The translations under genes were made by a program, and so were the position numbers. Below are positions 1-12,799 of a DNA stretch of 64,000 nucleotides, piece by piece. Source of the stretch: Spirometra erinaceieuropaei (Eukaryota > Platyhelminthes > Cestoda > Diphyllobothriidea > Diphyllobothriidae); NCBI GenBank assembly GCA_902702965.1, contig CACRXP010000050.1, positions 878,468-942,467 on the forward strand, read 5' to 3'. The notes under the pieces are model-generated. The model was not told the DNA's origin. It worked only from the letters and a program-made list of their open reading frames with translations, and searched no databases. The stretch's first letter is position 1; every line of letters starts with the position of its first letter.

Positions 1-2835
1 CCGATTTAAATTAGGCACCATTTTGATAATAAACACGACAACAAATTTGCAGAATAAAATTCACGAATGTGTGTCATGTATTGAAAATTTATATGAAATT
101 GCAAAATTCGGTAGGAAGCTACAAAACTTTAAGAAAAAAAAAACGATTTCTAAAACCTTTTCACGATCTTAGAAATAACGAACAGATGCTTGTTTCTAAA
201 CTCCTTGATAATTATTCCGCCAAATATCTGTTACGAAATTTTTTTTATATTTTTACCTGTGATATCGCGATTTTTTATCCAATTTCCGAAAAGCCAGCTG
301 CTTTATTATCATGGACATTAATGCTCCAATATTTAGTGTTAAGGATCTGTCTTAACTAATGGATGCAATGTTTGAAGCCTATTTTTCCTATTTTCCTGTA
401 TGCTAATTTGATGGATTTGCTGCAATAAACGTGCATAATTCAACTAGCTAATAATTTTGTTTACTCATCGTTTGTGCCCAATTTACATTTTTGCAATTTC
501 ACTGGATAACTCTTTTGACAAAACAAATGACAGGGGATAGCAATCGTGCCTTCGGCAAGACTTTCGGTAATCAGCGAATCGCGAAATCCTACCGCATGTA
601 CTTTCATAGGCATTTGTAGATAATTTTGGCATATAATGGAAGAAAGGAAACACTCGCATTTCTTTTTAAGTGCCTAGCAAGAAATTTGTATGTTGGAACC
701 TCATATTTCTGTGGAGAATAGAAAAAATTTGATAATGTTCGTGGTCCTTATAAAGGTAAACAGGAACCAGCATGAAAACAAGAAAGCATTGTTTGTGAGA
801 TAAGGAGATATTATTTGTAAGTGGGCGCCTATTTCGCTTGACGCCTAGTGATTTATGGTAGTCACTAGACATGAAATTTACAATGACCGAAGCAGTAAAG
901 TTTAACATTCTTTAATTTTCAAGAGTTTACACAAAACATTTCAAAGAATATATTTAACGACGTAAAACGTCTTTAGGGTGAAATATATTTTCGACAGGTC
1001 ATTTTTAGCGAACACAATGAACTGACAGCCCAATAAGATCTTCAACAACCGACGCTTAATGTCTGCAAAGTCCTTGTATTCGTCGGCTGCTAAATGTCCA
1101 ATGAAAGACATTATTGTCTGTGGCTATCCTATTTGGTGAAACTATGGCAAAAGCATTTCAACTTATTAGTATTTGAGGCTGAATGTTGCCCTGAGTTATC
1201 GTGTTTAAATTCGTTTTATTTTCACGCTGATTTGAGGACCACAAAAAATTACTGAATTAAGCCATTATTTAGTCTTCAAATTAGAATCGACGGGCTCTGC
1301 CGGGAAACTTTCCTGTAACAAACGGCCAGGAACAAGGCTATACTCGGGGATTAAATCGAGATCGGGGGACCTTTTAATTTTTGATAGGGGAAATATGCTG
1401 AAAAGTTGAGTTCGGAACTGCACAGCACCCCTTCAAATCCCCAAGAATAGTAATCAAGTTTTATTTTCCGTCACTCTTAATTTCACTACTGAGCAAAAAC
1501 GTAGACAAAAATATCTGTATCATCTACGGCAGCGAACACTGTGGTCCTCGGTTAACATTTTAGTGCCTCATGGGGCACACTTAAGTGATCGATTTGGCGT
1601 TTGCAATGTGCGAAATACCCGCTAACACCGAAAATCACATGCTGAATAAAATTTGCTTGCTAATGTACGTATTGTCAGAAAAAAACGCTGACAATCTTAC
1701 TCAAGAATTATTGCATCTAAAAGATGCGCTTAGGCGTTTAAGGTAAGGTGACATTTCACTTGCGCAAAGTAAGGAAAAAGGTATGGCCTATCGTGGGGGT
1801 GGGGTTACTTACATGCGCTCTGTACATGTTTTATTAGCATGGTCCCCCTAACTTACTTTCGTAATGTTAATGCATTTATGAAGAGGAAATCTGCACTTTG
1901 CTGAAACTTATGACATCAATTGCGAACCACCAAGAATTAAGAGTGTTAATGTTGGCCCAGCCAAAAGCACAAAATGGAGCCAATCGAAACATTGGGCCAC
2001 TAAAGTACAAAAAGACGCCTTTCTGAACCGTTATGTTTGTTTAATTATTTTTTAGAGTTTTGAATGCGAATGGATTCCCTGGAAAAGCAGAGAAAATTCT
2101 TTAGGCGACAGCCATCGCCTGCGTGGTATCTATTCTCGTAGAAATTGCAGACCCCCAGAAGTTGTCAAAATAGGGCGCACGCCAAAATCCATTGAAAGAG
2201 CACAACTGTCCATCGGAATGAGCAGAGACCTCCGACCGGTAAATGCCGTTAGCACTTGGCAGAATGTCTGCAGGCTCGTGTGAAAGTTACAAACTGTTAA
2301 TAACCGTTAACTGAATAGAAAAAGCGCGCAATCCTATCGCATTAGATTGGAGTTAATCGAAAAGTGGTTTAATAGTCTAGTCTGACACGAGTGTGGAAGA
2401 CAGATTTGATCGTCGCCTAACTGAATAGTTAAAGCGTGAACACGATTTTTCACAACAAATTGCGGGTGTATTCAGTAAACGAAGTCACCAGATAGGGAGA
2501 ATGAATAAGGAAAGAGACCAGTTCCGCAGCAGTGAAAGTAGTCAATTTTGCGTGCTGAGATAGTGAAAATTTCGGCACCGGTGCAGGGAGAAAAACGACG
2601 GTATCATCTTTAATGGAATTTGATTCGGGGAGAAGAAACTTAGAGGTAACAGGTTGCTCGCAGTTGAAATGCTCGGTATACATGAATAATAAAAGTGCTT
2701 AGAGGCACAGCTCCCTTAACGATGAGGTCTGACAGTTGTCCTGCAAAACGACTGTGTCCTCCCGGGGACGCTAGAGGGCATTAAATTCAAGGGCGCAGCA
2801 GATGATATCTATAAATCTTCCCATTATGGTGTTGT
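1..2835. other. AT-rich intergenic stretch, nothing recognised
   Basis: Both strands were read for conserved protein motifs and for repeats shared with the rest of the window. Only short chance reading frames (under 100 codons) were seen, with no family resemblance and no consistent splice signals. Confidence 0.6.
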
Positions 2836-2839
2836 GGAG

Positions 2840-3215
2840 AATTCGAAATCCCTTAGTGGAGACAAACGAGGGGATAGTGTCATTTGACGTGATCTCGTTA
2901 TTCGCCCCTCTCTCGACTTTCTCCGATAAAAGTTTAATGAAGCTGACTAACAGCTCGAGCGAACGCACATCATCGAGTACCTATAAATGGGACTTAGCAC
3001 GTTCTTTACGTCCAGCGGTCAGGTTTGCGACCAGTAGAGGGCGCAATATTGGATAAGTCTCTGTCTAAGATAATTCTTAAAGTGCTTTTGTAGAGGTCTG
3101 AGCGGCTGTTCTTTAGCTCGCATCTCCATCCCCGAAGTTTTGGGCGAAATACGTCGACACTATATTCGTCAAATAAAAAGGAACGAAGTTCAGGCTTTAG
3201 TGTGAATTGTAAATA
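2840..3215 (+). mobile_element. Penelope-like element, reverse transcriptase relic
   Basis: The plus strand carries the middle of a Penelope-like (PLE) reverse transcriptase, read across several frames. In order: NEGIVSFDVISLF (about 2857-2895), matching the PLE signature 'VSFDVxSLFTSI'; a HIIEYL..LSTFFTSSGQV stretch (about 2967-3026), matching 'HLIELLK.CL.TFFTFDG'; and PKFWAKYVDTIFVK (about 3132-3173), matching 'PKFWARYVDDTFV'. The catalytic YVDD box therefore reads YVDT, so one active-site aspartate is lost. Stops and at least two frame changes lie between the blocks. No GIY-YIG endonuclease was found downstream, where GC-richer repeat material takes over. The copy is dead. The same RT region recurs at 9515-9845. 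The family call rests on three ordered motifs and is fairly secure. Confidence 0.75.
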
Positions 3216-3344
3216 CAACCTTTCCCGCCATCCAAATTACCACAGGATAAGTCAACAGTTGATTGCCCTACCGTGACTTGCAAGTTACGAAACCGACAGA
3301 CGGAAAGATAAGGACAACGACATACCTTAAGTAGCATTGCCGAC

Positions 3345-3395
3345 AAGGACAAGCGAGACTGGAATGGCCATTTCTGGCTTGTTAGCCGTCACCGG
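3345..3395. repeat. Short fragment of the SINE-like repeat seen at 4858 and 16608
   Basis: About 45 bases (GACTGGAATGGCCATTTCTG onward, ending near TTAGCCGTCACCGG) match the left end of the two longer copies at 4858 and 16608. The match then stops, so this is a fragment or a shared terminal module. Confidence 0.4.
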
Positions 3396-3399
3396 CCGG

Positions 3400-4540
3400 T
3401 ATACCATGTCAGAACAATCTTTCAATGCGTTCAAAATTTGTTATGTGACCCGAACGGAAGGAGGAACAGAAAGACAGCCGGATTGGAGAACAAGCACTTT
3501 ATTGACAGCCTGCAACTCTTCAAAAAAGACGCCTTATTTATTTTGAGCCCTGTGTGTTCTGGAACATTCGGCCAACGGCGGGCCGGCCAATGTGAACGTT
3601 CTAGAACGTTCCTAAAGAAGGCGCGCCGGTCGCCGATTGACCACCGTGTGCGCGAGAATCCCTCCGCTAAAAAGTCTCCAGTGTTTTACCAGCCACTGAT
3701 TGGGCCGCACGCATGAGCAAAAACACCACATGTTCTCGGTGCTATGGTACACGCCGTCCAACCTCAAGCGTGTATCACACCGCCGGCTTGGTCCTCTGTT
3801 CGGCGCGTGGTGGAGTCTTCCTTTCGGCTTTGGATGTGACTCCACGCCACTAGCGCTCTCCATACCAAAAACACTGCAGCGACGACAATTCTAGGAAGCA
3901 AGAGATGAAATACCTGTGGTCCCATACTGAGGCTATCGAGTATCCGAAGTCCTTAATATTTACTCCTATAACAAAGTCCATCTCTGAAAGGCCGAGCGAT
4001 GCAAAACCGAAATTCTGGCTTGCGATTCGGAGATGACGACAGAATCCTGGGACTTTTTACGACTGGCGTTGTTTTTAAACCTGAATCCATGAGCGGCCTG
4101 CAAATCATGAGGCCCAAAGTCCTGCTACCGGTGATAGGACATTCAGTAGTGACCTACAGCATATAATATTCAAGTTGTGACGCAAGGCATATTGGTGAAG
4201 CGGACAAACGCATCGGCACAAGATTGCAAGAACACCAGTTTGCAACCACCGGCGAGGGCACGTTATCTCTGGTCTATGGCCACGCACAACGGTAGAACCA
4301 TAGTTTCTCCGTTGAGAAAGCGAGGGTGACCGACCGACCCACAGAAAAGTGGCCGCAACAGATTTCGAGCGTTGGTCCACGGCTGGCAAACTTAACCGTG
4401 TCATGGAACTGCATTTCGCCCACCAGGGACGCTGCGAAATAGGTTAGTCAGTTCGAGCAGGGTCGGTGGAGCAGGTGAGAAAAGTCACGCGGAGCCGATA
4501 GCCGACGCCCACGGAAAGAGGGGAGGGGTAGTTAGCGGTC
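3400..4540. other. GC-richer block, probably dispersed repeat
   Basis: This stretch is visibly richer in G+C than its flanks and has overlapping open frames of 64-99 codons on both strands (for example 3438-3716 and 4105-4404). None resembles a known domain. The composition and overlapping frames look like an old high-copy repeat rather than a gene. This is inference only. Confidence 0.3.
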
Positions 4541-4857
4541 ACGTGACCCGAATGGAAAATTGCCTTGCCGACGCGTCCACAAGACGGAAGCTAACTCACA
4601 CGAATACCACTGACCGATCAGTCGGTCAGCTAACGAGGGCGAGGCCAATAAGCACGCTAAATGGATACAAAAACGGCGACCGCAAGGGACCAAAGGTCAG
4701 GCTCGCTTGCCAACGGTCAGTCTCGGAGAGGTCAATGCTGGTCAGCAGCAAACCTGCAGGCCGAAGAACAAGTGCCGAGCACGGTTATAATACGGTGCAG
4801 GTGGCGAGGCTGCATAAATCAAAACCAGCGGGGGTTGGAGAACGTAAACAAAGACAA

Positions 4858-5110
4858 TAGAAACCGGAATGGCTACTTCTGGTTTATTAGCCGTCGTCAG
4901 CCAGCCATGCCCAAACCCAGGATGGGCAAACTGGGAATCAAATCTGGATTCCTTGGCCACTGAGCGTTTAAATTCCAACGCTGCACAACTGATCCACGGG
5001 CTCGTTGGCCTGTCGATTGCGACTGGGAATATTCAATATCATATGAAGTGCGTCCACCGATCTGCTTACGGGACATTATCGCTCAATCAAGGACCCTCAC
5101 AGCCAGTCGC
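4858..5110 (-). repeat. tRNA-derived SINE-like element, copy 1
   Basis: It matches the copy at 16608-16870 over most of its length. Shared blocks on the plus strand include CTTATTAGCCGTCGTCAGCC-like text, the 'CCACGGGCTCGTTG.CCTGTCGATTGCGA' core and the 'GGGAATAT' that follows. Read on the minus strand, GAGCCCGTGGATCAGTTG resembles a tRNA A box and CCAGATTTGATTCCCAG a B box, about 45 bases apart, as in a tRNA-derived SINE promoter. This copy is the more decayed of the two. The exact ends are uncertain. Confidence 0.55.
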
Positions 5111-8100
5111 AAAGAGACGACAAGTGGTACAGGAGGGCACGGGGACAAAGATAAGGAAGATCTGGAGGTAATTCCTTACTTATTGACGGTCGTCTGCGTG
5201 ATCACAAAAACGTATCAGACTGAGCGCATGTCCGGGTCAAACATACACGACCATAAGCTAATCGCGCACGAGTTCTAATGCTCAGAAAAATAAACCAAAA
5301 GTTGCGATGCTCGACTGGTTGCATCCTTCCTCAGTCAAACGTCACATTTATGCAAAGAGCTAGTCACGTTTACCCCGAAGGCAATTTTATAAGTAACCTT
5401 GCTCCATACCTGGACTTCATAATCTACGTATACTAAAATTTCGAAGCCGTTTGATGTAATCAGATAGTTTTTACAGGCTTCAGGCCTGACGACGACTGCA
5501 TGACGTACGATCAGCAAACGACCCTTTCCTAAAAGGACGAACTGTTTCCGTACAAAACTGTTACTTATTGAGTAAAATTGACCGATTTGTCTGCGTGCAT
5601 GTGAGAGTACATTGTTTTGCCACCTGACTTTAATTTAAATACTACAAGTACTGATTCATATGTTATAAGTAAAAAAAATCGCCGTTCCTACAGTTTACCG
5701 CTTTCGTATGGACTAACATAATCTGAGGAAAAAGTTGAAGTGAATTTTAGGGAGTTTACCGAACGCATTTTTAAGCTTTTAAATAAATGGTTCATCTACG
5801 TAAATCATTGGCTCGTTATTTATCTCCTCGTAAAGAAACGGAAGTGCTTTCGGCAGCAACCCAGGAGAGTTATTAAAAGAGAATCATCTAAAGCTAGTTC
5901 CACCCATTTTTCTAGGCTGCTCGGTGTTGTCATAGGTACTTAGATTGGTATTTGTTACCCCTAAGTATTGCAAGCTCCCCCAAAGGTATCTAGCTGTTAA
6001 ATGAAACTTCAAATTTACGTCATAAGCGAACATGGATTTTAGGCTCAGCCCGGATTTGCGTGTGAAAATCCGATTCACAATGGGCGTCATAATTTATCGC
6101 CGTGCCTATTATCCACAAATCAACAACTGAACAATGTGGGATAATAAAAATTTGTTGGCAGAAACTATTGTCAAATTAATAGGTGTCACTAATCTATAAG
6201 GCACCAATCGCTAAATCAAAAAACGCGCAAATCATTGCAATTTTAACGAGCAGATAAATAAATCGGGTTTGTCCCTTTTTTATCTGTTCGCTTAAACATG
6301 GCCCAGTGTGCTAAGGCCGCCCTAAACTCGAAGCGACCATTTTTGTTCTCCGTCGTTCACGCCGTCAGGGGCCAATCACACCACATAACAATTTTACTTT
6401 CCAGGCACGTGCGTGAACCAGCAATTAGCATGTCATTTCTAACCCATATGAGACAATCCGGCACAAGGGATCTGATTACGCGCTGGGGTTCACTGGTCGA
6501 GCAACGAGAACACGATAGTTAGACGAGGCCGCAGTCATTAAACGCGGCGCCTTGGAAAAAAGGGTTGGTGCGCACGACAGTTCGGCCATTGCGAACGACG
6601 ACATCCACTGCGTGCCGCAAGGACTAGGTGGAGCATCGGTGACTTGCAGATGAATTAGTTCCCTGTCAGCACCAGCCCAGTTCGGCCCAACTGGACTAGG
6701 GTTGGGCTGTGTTGAGCTACAAGGTTGGACCACGGTGTGGCAAGGGCGGATGTGGCTCAATTTGCCCAATCAAGTGGTTATAACCATTTGTCAAAAAGGA
6801 ATCTGGAACGCAGATGATAACCATGGAGTTTTTTAATTGGAGGGTAGATGGGGACTAATTAGGGGCAAACTAAATGCGGTAACGATATCATTGTTTTGCT
6901 CTAAAATCGTGATTTACAAAAATGAAACATCTAGTCTAAGTACAAATGTACTGAGGCAGACTTGCACATCATCTATTGCGACCTCACCCACCTGACTCGA
7001 CGGTGAAACAATGTCAAGACGACCGGAGGCGGTCTCGGATGTATTGTTTGACAAAGCTAAACGGCCAGTCTACGTATGCAACACACAACCCGCTTTTATG
7101 GTTTTCCTAGAAAAAAAGGTCTGGAAAGAGGCAGAAAGTGAGGATAAAGGGCAGTGACCATTTACACCAGAGAGAAGAGAAAAGTCTTGTTAATGGAGAT
7201 AAAGTGGAAGTTTCGGTGTTAAAATTAGGACAGGGGAAGACGAAAAGCATATCAATTTCATCAAGTCAGAAATATCAGTCGACTTTGTTCAAGGGTCGCA
7301 AATATTTATTTAGCGGACGTGGATAAGCTAAAGGCTACCTCAACTCGGTACGCAGACTTGACAACATTTACCAGAATGCCATATGGAGCTATCAACAAGC
7401 AGTTATATTAAGGCCAGGCCATTAAATAAATCACTGACTCTGACAGTAGACGCGGACATCGACACATGACTCCTGACCAAACTCGACATAACAGCCCAGA
7501 AACTAGCGGAAGGTTATCTTAAAATCAGGATTATTAAACGGGATACCGGTTTGATCAATGAAACGACTAATCAACAGACGTGCGCCCTAAACATGAAAAA
7601 TAACTGATCACTACAGACAGAAAGGCTTCCCAAAATGCCAAGTGCCACATGTTGCAATGCGGCGGGCGGTACTGTGCCCATGACTGCCAAAAGAAACAAG
7701 AAAACGCTGCGGGCCTTGGGGACCCGTTCACACTGACGAGCAAGACTAAGTGTCCTCGAAAGCAAAGCAAATTCGCCGTCTGCGCTGGCGATTCAGACGT
7801 GCAGAGCCGTGAACCTCACAGATACGATCAGTGCATATAAATGGAAGAACCGTCAGGTCTCAAGATGATACGGCGTCCGAGGTATCAATCAACACGATAG
7901 AGTGGTGGCAGACGATAGAAGCAGCCAGCCTTACAACAGGCGACTCCTACGCTTGGGTGCCACAACACCCACATAAACATAGATTGACAGCCGCGGACGA
8001 CGACTTACGCCGGTGCCTACTGGGATGGGCTCAGTAATGGTGACTTGATCGTAAATCCGCTGGAGTGGTGAAGCAGAATTGCGAGAATCTGCAGAGCTTC

Positions 8101-9510
8101 GATGACAAGACAAATTCTAGACGACCCGGTGATGGAGTGGGTGTGGTGGCTGACAGCACGCCTACGCGTGCCACGCAAAATCTGAACTCTAACTCAGCAT
8201 GCACCAGGCAACGCCAAACCATGAGCCTCCCACATAAGTATGATGCGGTCATTCTTGCTCGCGACATTTCGTTCGCTATGCCGAAGTTGGTAAATTATAT
8301 TGCATGCGTATTGCGCGAGTGATGTTGTGGGTAGCTGCCACGTGCACGTATGTGACCCAGTAGTCCCAAGGTGTGCACTCGCGTTAGAAGAGGTCTGCGA
8401 GGGGATCAGGACTGTGTTTTATTACTGAATTCTTACGGAGCTGTGCATATGGCTGAGGGTCCTGGGGGAATATTGGCAGATGTCGGGTCTCCAGGCACTG
8501 GCTTGCCAATCGCATTGCAATGAATTCGAAAGTGACTGGCCATAGCAATCGACTTTGGATAGGCTTCGAAGATGGCCGTCCAACCTCTTTCGGCAGCGCA
8601 CCATGCTTGCCATTTGCATGTGTATCAAGTCCATACATGAATTAAGGGTCGTCGTGTTTGGAACCTTCAACCGTAGTTGAGTATGTGTACGCCATGCGCT
8701 ATATGTGACAATCGCGCATCTTGTTTCGTTCCTTCCGACGAGGGGTTGGTGTCACAGAGTCATGCGTGCAACCCAACTTTCCCGAAGTCTCCTATTTTGA
8801 TATGTGATGATGTGCTGGTTCCCAGTATCTCCTCTAATCATCGCAGGTCGCAACGGCTGACGATACTTTTCTGAGATTTCGAATCAGGCACGAAAAGAGC
8901 ACGACCAGAAGGCTTCATTTCATCCTTCCGATCAGCGCGGCACAAAGATGAGACGTATTCGGAGTTCGAAGGCGACATGCGACGACGAGCATCGAGCCCA
9001 CTCCTTCAGCACAAACTTCAGTTGGCGATTTCCGAAGCAGACCAGAAATCCCCGAGAATACGAAATATAAGGGATATCGTCATTTTCCCCGGCTAGATGT
9101 GGACATAGTGGAGCCCTAGTCGAGTCTGCTAGGTCATCTGACAGGCAAGAGTGCTTACGCGCGTTCGGATGTCAGAGTTTAGGAAGCTTTAGAACGGCGT
9201 CGACATGACGACATGTGTAGTTCTCGGCTTCCTATCCCCTCCGGAATGTGAAGGCGCACAAGCTCCCTTGTCCGTCAACAGATTCTGTGGGTTAGACTGG
9301 AATTTAACCTGAAGGTGGGACGCACGAGGCCACTGGTGCCATGATGGTACGCTCCTCCTGTTTGCCAAGTCCACAAACCAGGAGTAGTCGGACGTTTCAT
9401 GGTCTTATTACCTGACACTTCAACAGTTGGACTACGAGAGTGGCAGTGCCAGCGGCTCTGTTTTCTACCCAAGGATTCGGAGTTAGCGGCGAAGTCTGTT
9501 GATCAGTGTC
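5111..9510. other. Intergenic; only weak repeat traces
   Basis: No conserved protein is seen on either strand. A roughly 50-base stretch near 6555-6620 resembles one near 26215-26275: both encode 'ELSCAP' on the minus strand and share a GCGCACGA core. This suggests a diverged dispersed repeat. The block 7900-8300 has GC-rich open frames without recognisable content. Confidence 0.45.
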
Positions 9511-9514
9511 TAAT

Positions 9515-9845
9515 GCGCATCAGCGGTACAGAAGCAGGGACCAACGAGGTGAGGTTGTCGCTCGACGTGATCCCATTCACCTCCATCTCATCCGACTTCT
9601 CAGAACTACTAATGGCCTCCCCGGGGAAAGTATGAATCTGGCCAGCGGCCTAAACCAAGGCACGTTATCGAGCTCCTCAAACAGTGGCTTAGTACGTTCA
9701 TAACCCTCAGCGATCGGGTTTATTAACAAGGGAGCATCGATACGTGCACTTCTGCCAGACTTGTTACTGAAGGGGTCCGACAGAATCTCGAGCGAATGGT
9801 CTCTAACTCTTAAGCCCGAAATTTGGGGTTCGGCGAGCACATGAA
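9515..9845 (+). mobile_element. Penelope-like element, second reverse transcriptase relic
   Basis: A second decayed PLE reverse transcriptase. TNEVRLSLDVIPFTSISSDF (about 9540-9600) aligns with the PLE 'EVMVSFDVxSLFTSIPxDLA' motif and with the relic at 2840. After a frame change, HVIELLKQWLSTFITL (9661-9708) matches 'HLIELLK.CL.TFFTF', and after another, QNLERMV (about 9780-9805) matches the 'LQRLERLVF' segment that precedes 'PKFWARYVDD'. The catalytic YVDD region itself is not recognisable before the similarity ends near 9845. The element cannot encode a working protein. Together the two relics show that PLEs colonised this lineage long ago. Confidence 0.7.
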
Positions 9846-10042
9846 AAGCTTGTCAAAATCAAAAGGGAGTATGTAGGCCTTAAAGGCACCGCGCTCGATC
9901 ATCGAATCCTGTAAACCCGGCGCTTGGCGTGGTTAGTTGACGAGGACTAACCAGCCAGTAATGGCCATCCCGATTTGCCGTTTTCTCCAAGCCTATTTCT
10001 GTATCACTAGTAGTTGCCATCTGTTTGAACAGGCTTAAAGTA

Positions 10043-10302
10043 GGGTCGGATGTGATTATGTAGACTCACCTGAAGTAAACAAACCCCAGTCACCTCTAAT
10101 ACGGGACCGGCGGTAATAGGGATTTTTACAAGTGAGACTGGAGGACGCACAGGCAACGATGTCATGTGACTGTATGCAAAAGAAAAGCTATTGGGAATGC
10201 GCGGTTTTATTTTGGGTGGTTGGGAAATAGTTGCCCTAAGCCTAATCCCAACCCCAACAGTATTGTGTCCGTCAGGTGGGGCTACCAAACCACATCTTAC
10301 CG
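10043..10302. repeat. Foldback (MITE-like) element B, copy 1
   Basis: About 260 bases, repeated at 12533-12786 with clear base-by-base similarity. Shared blocks include TGTAATACGGGAC-like text, GGGAATGCGCGGTT and AGTTGCCCTAA. The ends are inverted repeats of about 30 bases: the left end GGTCGGATGTGATTATGTAG mirrors the right end, whose complement reads GGTAAGATGTGGTTTGGTAG, and both continue into CACCTGA. Near the right end is a telomere-like run (CCCTAAGCCTAATCCCAACC, 10234-10253). It has no coding capacity. No target duplication could be seen for this copy. Confidence 0.75.
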
Positions 10303-12525
10303 AAAACAAGTTCTCCCTAAGCAGCGCTCGTGGCCCACAGAGTTATTGCCTTCAAATTTGAAGATTTGGCTTGTGCTTATTGTTTAGGTTGGTCGCAGAA
10401 CTTCCCGTCTATAGATTTTCAACGACGGATCCTTAGCAAATAATGAAACTGCAAACATTTAAATTAGACAAATTATCAAACAAGCCGCAAAATCACACAA
10501 CTGCCCAGCGTATGCAACAAAGGGCGTAGGCTGTATGCCCACATTCCGTTGTCGCTTTCCGAACTTATACATCTTGAACGCAGTATTCAGAACGCTAATG
10601 CGGACTGATACATAATGCATCCCAATGTGTCCTTAGTGCCCGACTTGTGTGGAAATGTTTCCGGTGCAATAGAGGACCTTGTTGCAGTCCCGCGCGGACG
10701 TCATCCATAGTCTGGAGGCTGCCGTGCTATAACGTTGTGTAGAGTAGGAACCAACTAGACAATGACGAGCAGTCTAGTGTACAGCTCGGGTCCCACAACG
10801 ACCGAACCCATGAATAAGAGAAAGCGACTGACCAGGAGCTCGACTTCGTGGGCACATGGATAATAGCGCAGGTCGGTAACAAGACAACGTACAAGTCCTG
10901 AATGTCCTATTGTAATCCTGTAGACCGGTACGTCACGTGGCATGCGCTCACGGTCACATAGAGCGTCCCCGTTGCCGGTCAAGGACGCACGCGGTTGGCG
11001 CGCGATGAGAAAGTACAAACGGCAGTACACCTTTTACTGCTCATTGTCTCTGATAGTTGCCCAAAGTACGGGGTTTTGGAGCTTGGAAGAATGCTACGGC
11101 AGCTGGGGTGATTTACCACTTGTCTGCTCCAGTTAGCACTCATTTTACCTGTCATACTCCCTATCTAAGCCTTCGTTCTCATACTTCGGAGGGATGAACG
11201 ACAGCGCAGCCTAACAGACACCCTGTAGTTAACAACTGATATGTTTTAAGCTAAAACAGTGCACTCTCATAGCTTTCAGTTAGCGACTTAAACTAATTCT
11301 CCCAGCCCAGTTTTTACCCTTCAAAACTATGACACTCACGCCACATTTCAATAAAATCAGAAAGTGCCGTCCGACCAGTCTGGAAAGCATCATCCTTGTG
11401 TGTGTAAATTTGCATTGCATAAAAAAATTTAAAATCTATTTAAAATATTGACAGGCCGCCTTCTGCGCATAACATATAAATTTCGATAAAACGATCTTGA
11501 TCAGTGTTCTGGGACAGGGCAGTATTTTTTGACCCGGAGGGAGCTGGTGTGCTTCCTGGGACTCCATTGTGATTTGCTGTGCACTGTACGGTACGGCTGT
11601 CATCGAAGACCGCGCACAGCGGATGGCGTCGGAGTTGGGACTGACTCAGGTCAACCACCTTTCGGAGTGCGAGCAAAGTTCCATCGGTTCGGTGTGACGA
11701 GCGAACTGATTCAGTGGGAGGTTCAATTCGCGGTTAAGGATCTTGTGCACAAATCCGCAGATCCGACACATAATGGGTGCGGTCTGATTAAAAAGAAAAC
11801 AAGGTTTTGAGTAGCCTACTACGTCTGCTTCAGAGGACATGTTTCTGAATAGAAAAGAGAGCGGCAAGCCCAGACCGACTGCTAGTGAACCTTTTAACGA
11901 GGATTATGCAAGCCGTAAGGCTGGACGACTCTTTGGATAAATCCGCTTTAAGAAAGAGCAATGATATAATTTTAGTGGTCATAGCCGATAAAACAACCGA
12001 AAATGTCCCCCTCTAAAACTCAATGGTGAATCTTTTGCTTCGTCAGAGCCGCTGTCATCAGGTGAACCCTCAGTTAAAAAAAATAACTATAAGAGACAAG
12101 AAAAGAAAGGTTTGAAAAGAGCGTTTTCGGCAGTTTATCATCTTCCGAACTCTTCACTCTAACGGAGGGCGGCGGGACAACTAAACGTGAATCCGAATAT
12201 TTTCTGCAGTCAGAGGAAAGGATACCCTAACTCAGGTCGGAAACACAAGGAGACGGGGACACAGGCACCAAGCAACACCTTAAGAATGACTTAAGCCCGT
12301 CGACTGCGATCGGGCATATTTTTTTCACACAGAGGCCACCTAAATTGCCGGATCGCAGAGCAAAATGCGGGCGATTCCGTTTGTATTGGAGGTCCGGTTT
12401 AGAGCCAACGGGTACTACCCCAATGACAGGCATTTTGGAAGTGCTAATAACAAAGAGCTAATTTTTTGCTTCTTTTCTGACGTCAGCCAGGAAGGCCCAA
12501 AGTTCAAAATAGTGTAATCATCGAT
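10303..12525. other. Intergenic, nothing recognised
   Basis: Open frames are at most about 93 codons and overlap on opposite strands. No motif, splice pattern or repeat shared with the rest of the window was seen. Confidence 0.5.
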
Positions 12526-12793
12526 GTACAGTTGGCCGGATGTGGTTATGTAGCCCCAGCTGCAGTAAACAAACTCCAGCCACCTGTAATACGGGACTGG
12601 TGGTAATAGGGGGTTTTTACAAGTGGGGCCGGGGAACGCACAAGCGACGAGGTCAAGTAATTGTGTGCAAAAGGAAAGCTACTGGGAATGCGCGGTTGTA
12701 CTTTGAGTGGTTGAGAAGTAGTTGCCCTAACCCCAACCCCAACATAATTGTGTTCATCAGGTGGAGCTACACAAACACATCTTACCGTACAGT
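12526..12793. repeat. Foldback (MITE-like) element B, copy 2, with target-site duplication
   Basis: The element body (12533-12786) is collinear with the copy at 10043-10302. Its ends are inverted repeats of about 30 bases: the left reads GGCCGGATGTGGTTATGTAG and the complement of the right reads GGTAAGATGTGTTTGTGTAG. It is bracketed by a perfect 7-base direct repeat GTACAGT at 12526-12532 and 12787-12793, the expected footprint of transposon insertion. A telomere-like run CCCTAACCCCAACCCCAAC lies at 12725-12743. There is no open frame for a transposase, so it would depend on an enzyme supplied elsewhere. A 7-8 bp duplication would fit the hAT superfamily, but the termini do not prove this. 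Confidence 0.8.
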
Positions 12794-12799
12794 CCATCT

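Noticed and set aside
4610..4629. Hairpin CTGACCGATCAGTCGGTCAG as a regulatory operator
   Set aside because: An 8-base stem with a 4-base loop is expected by chance in 64 kb, and there is no gene context.
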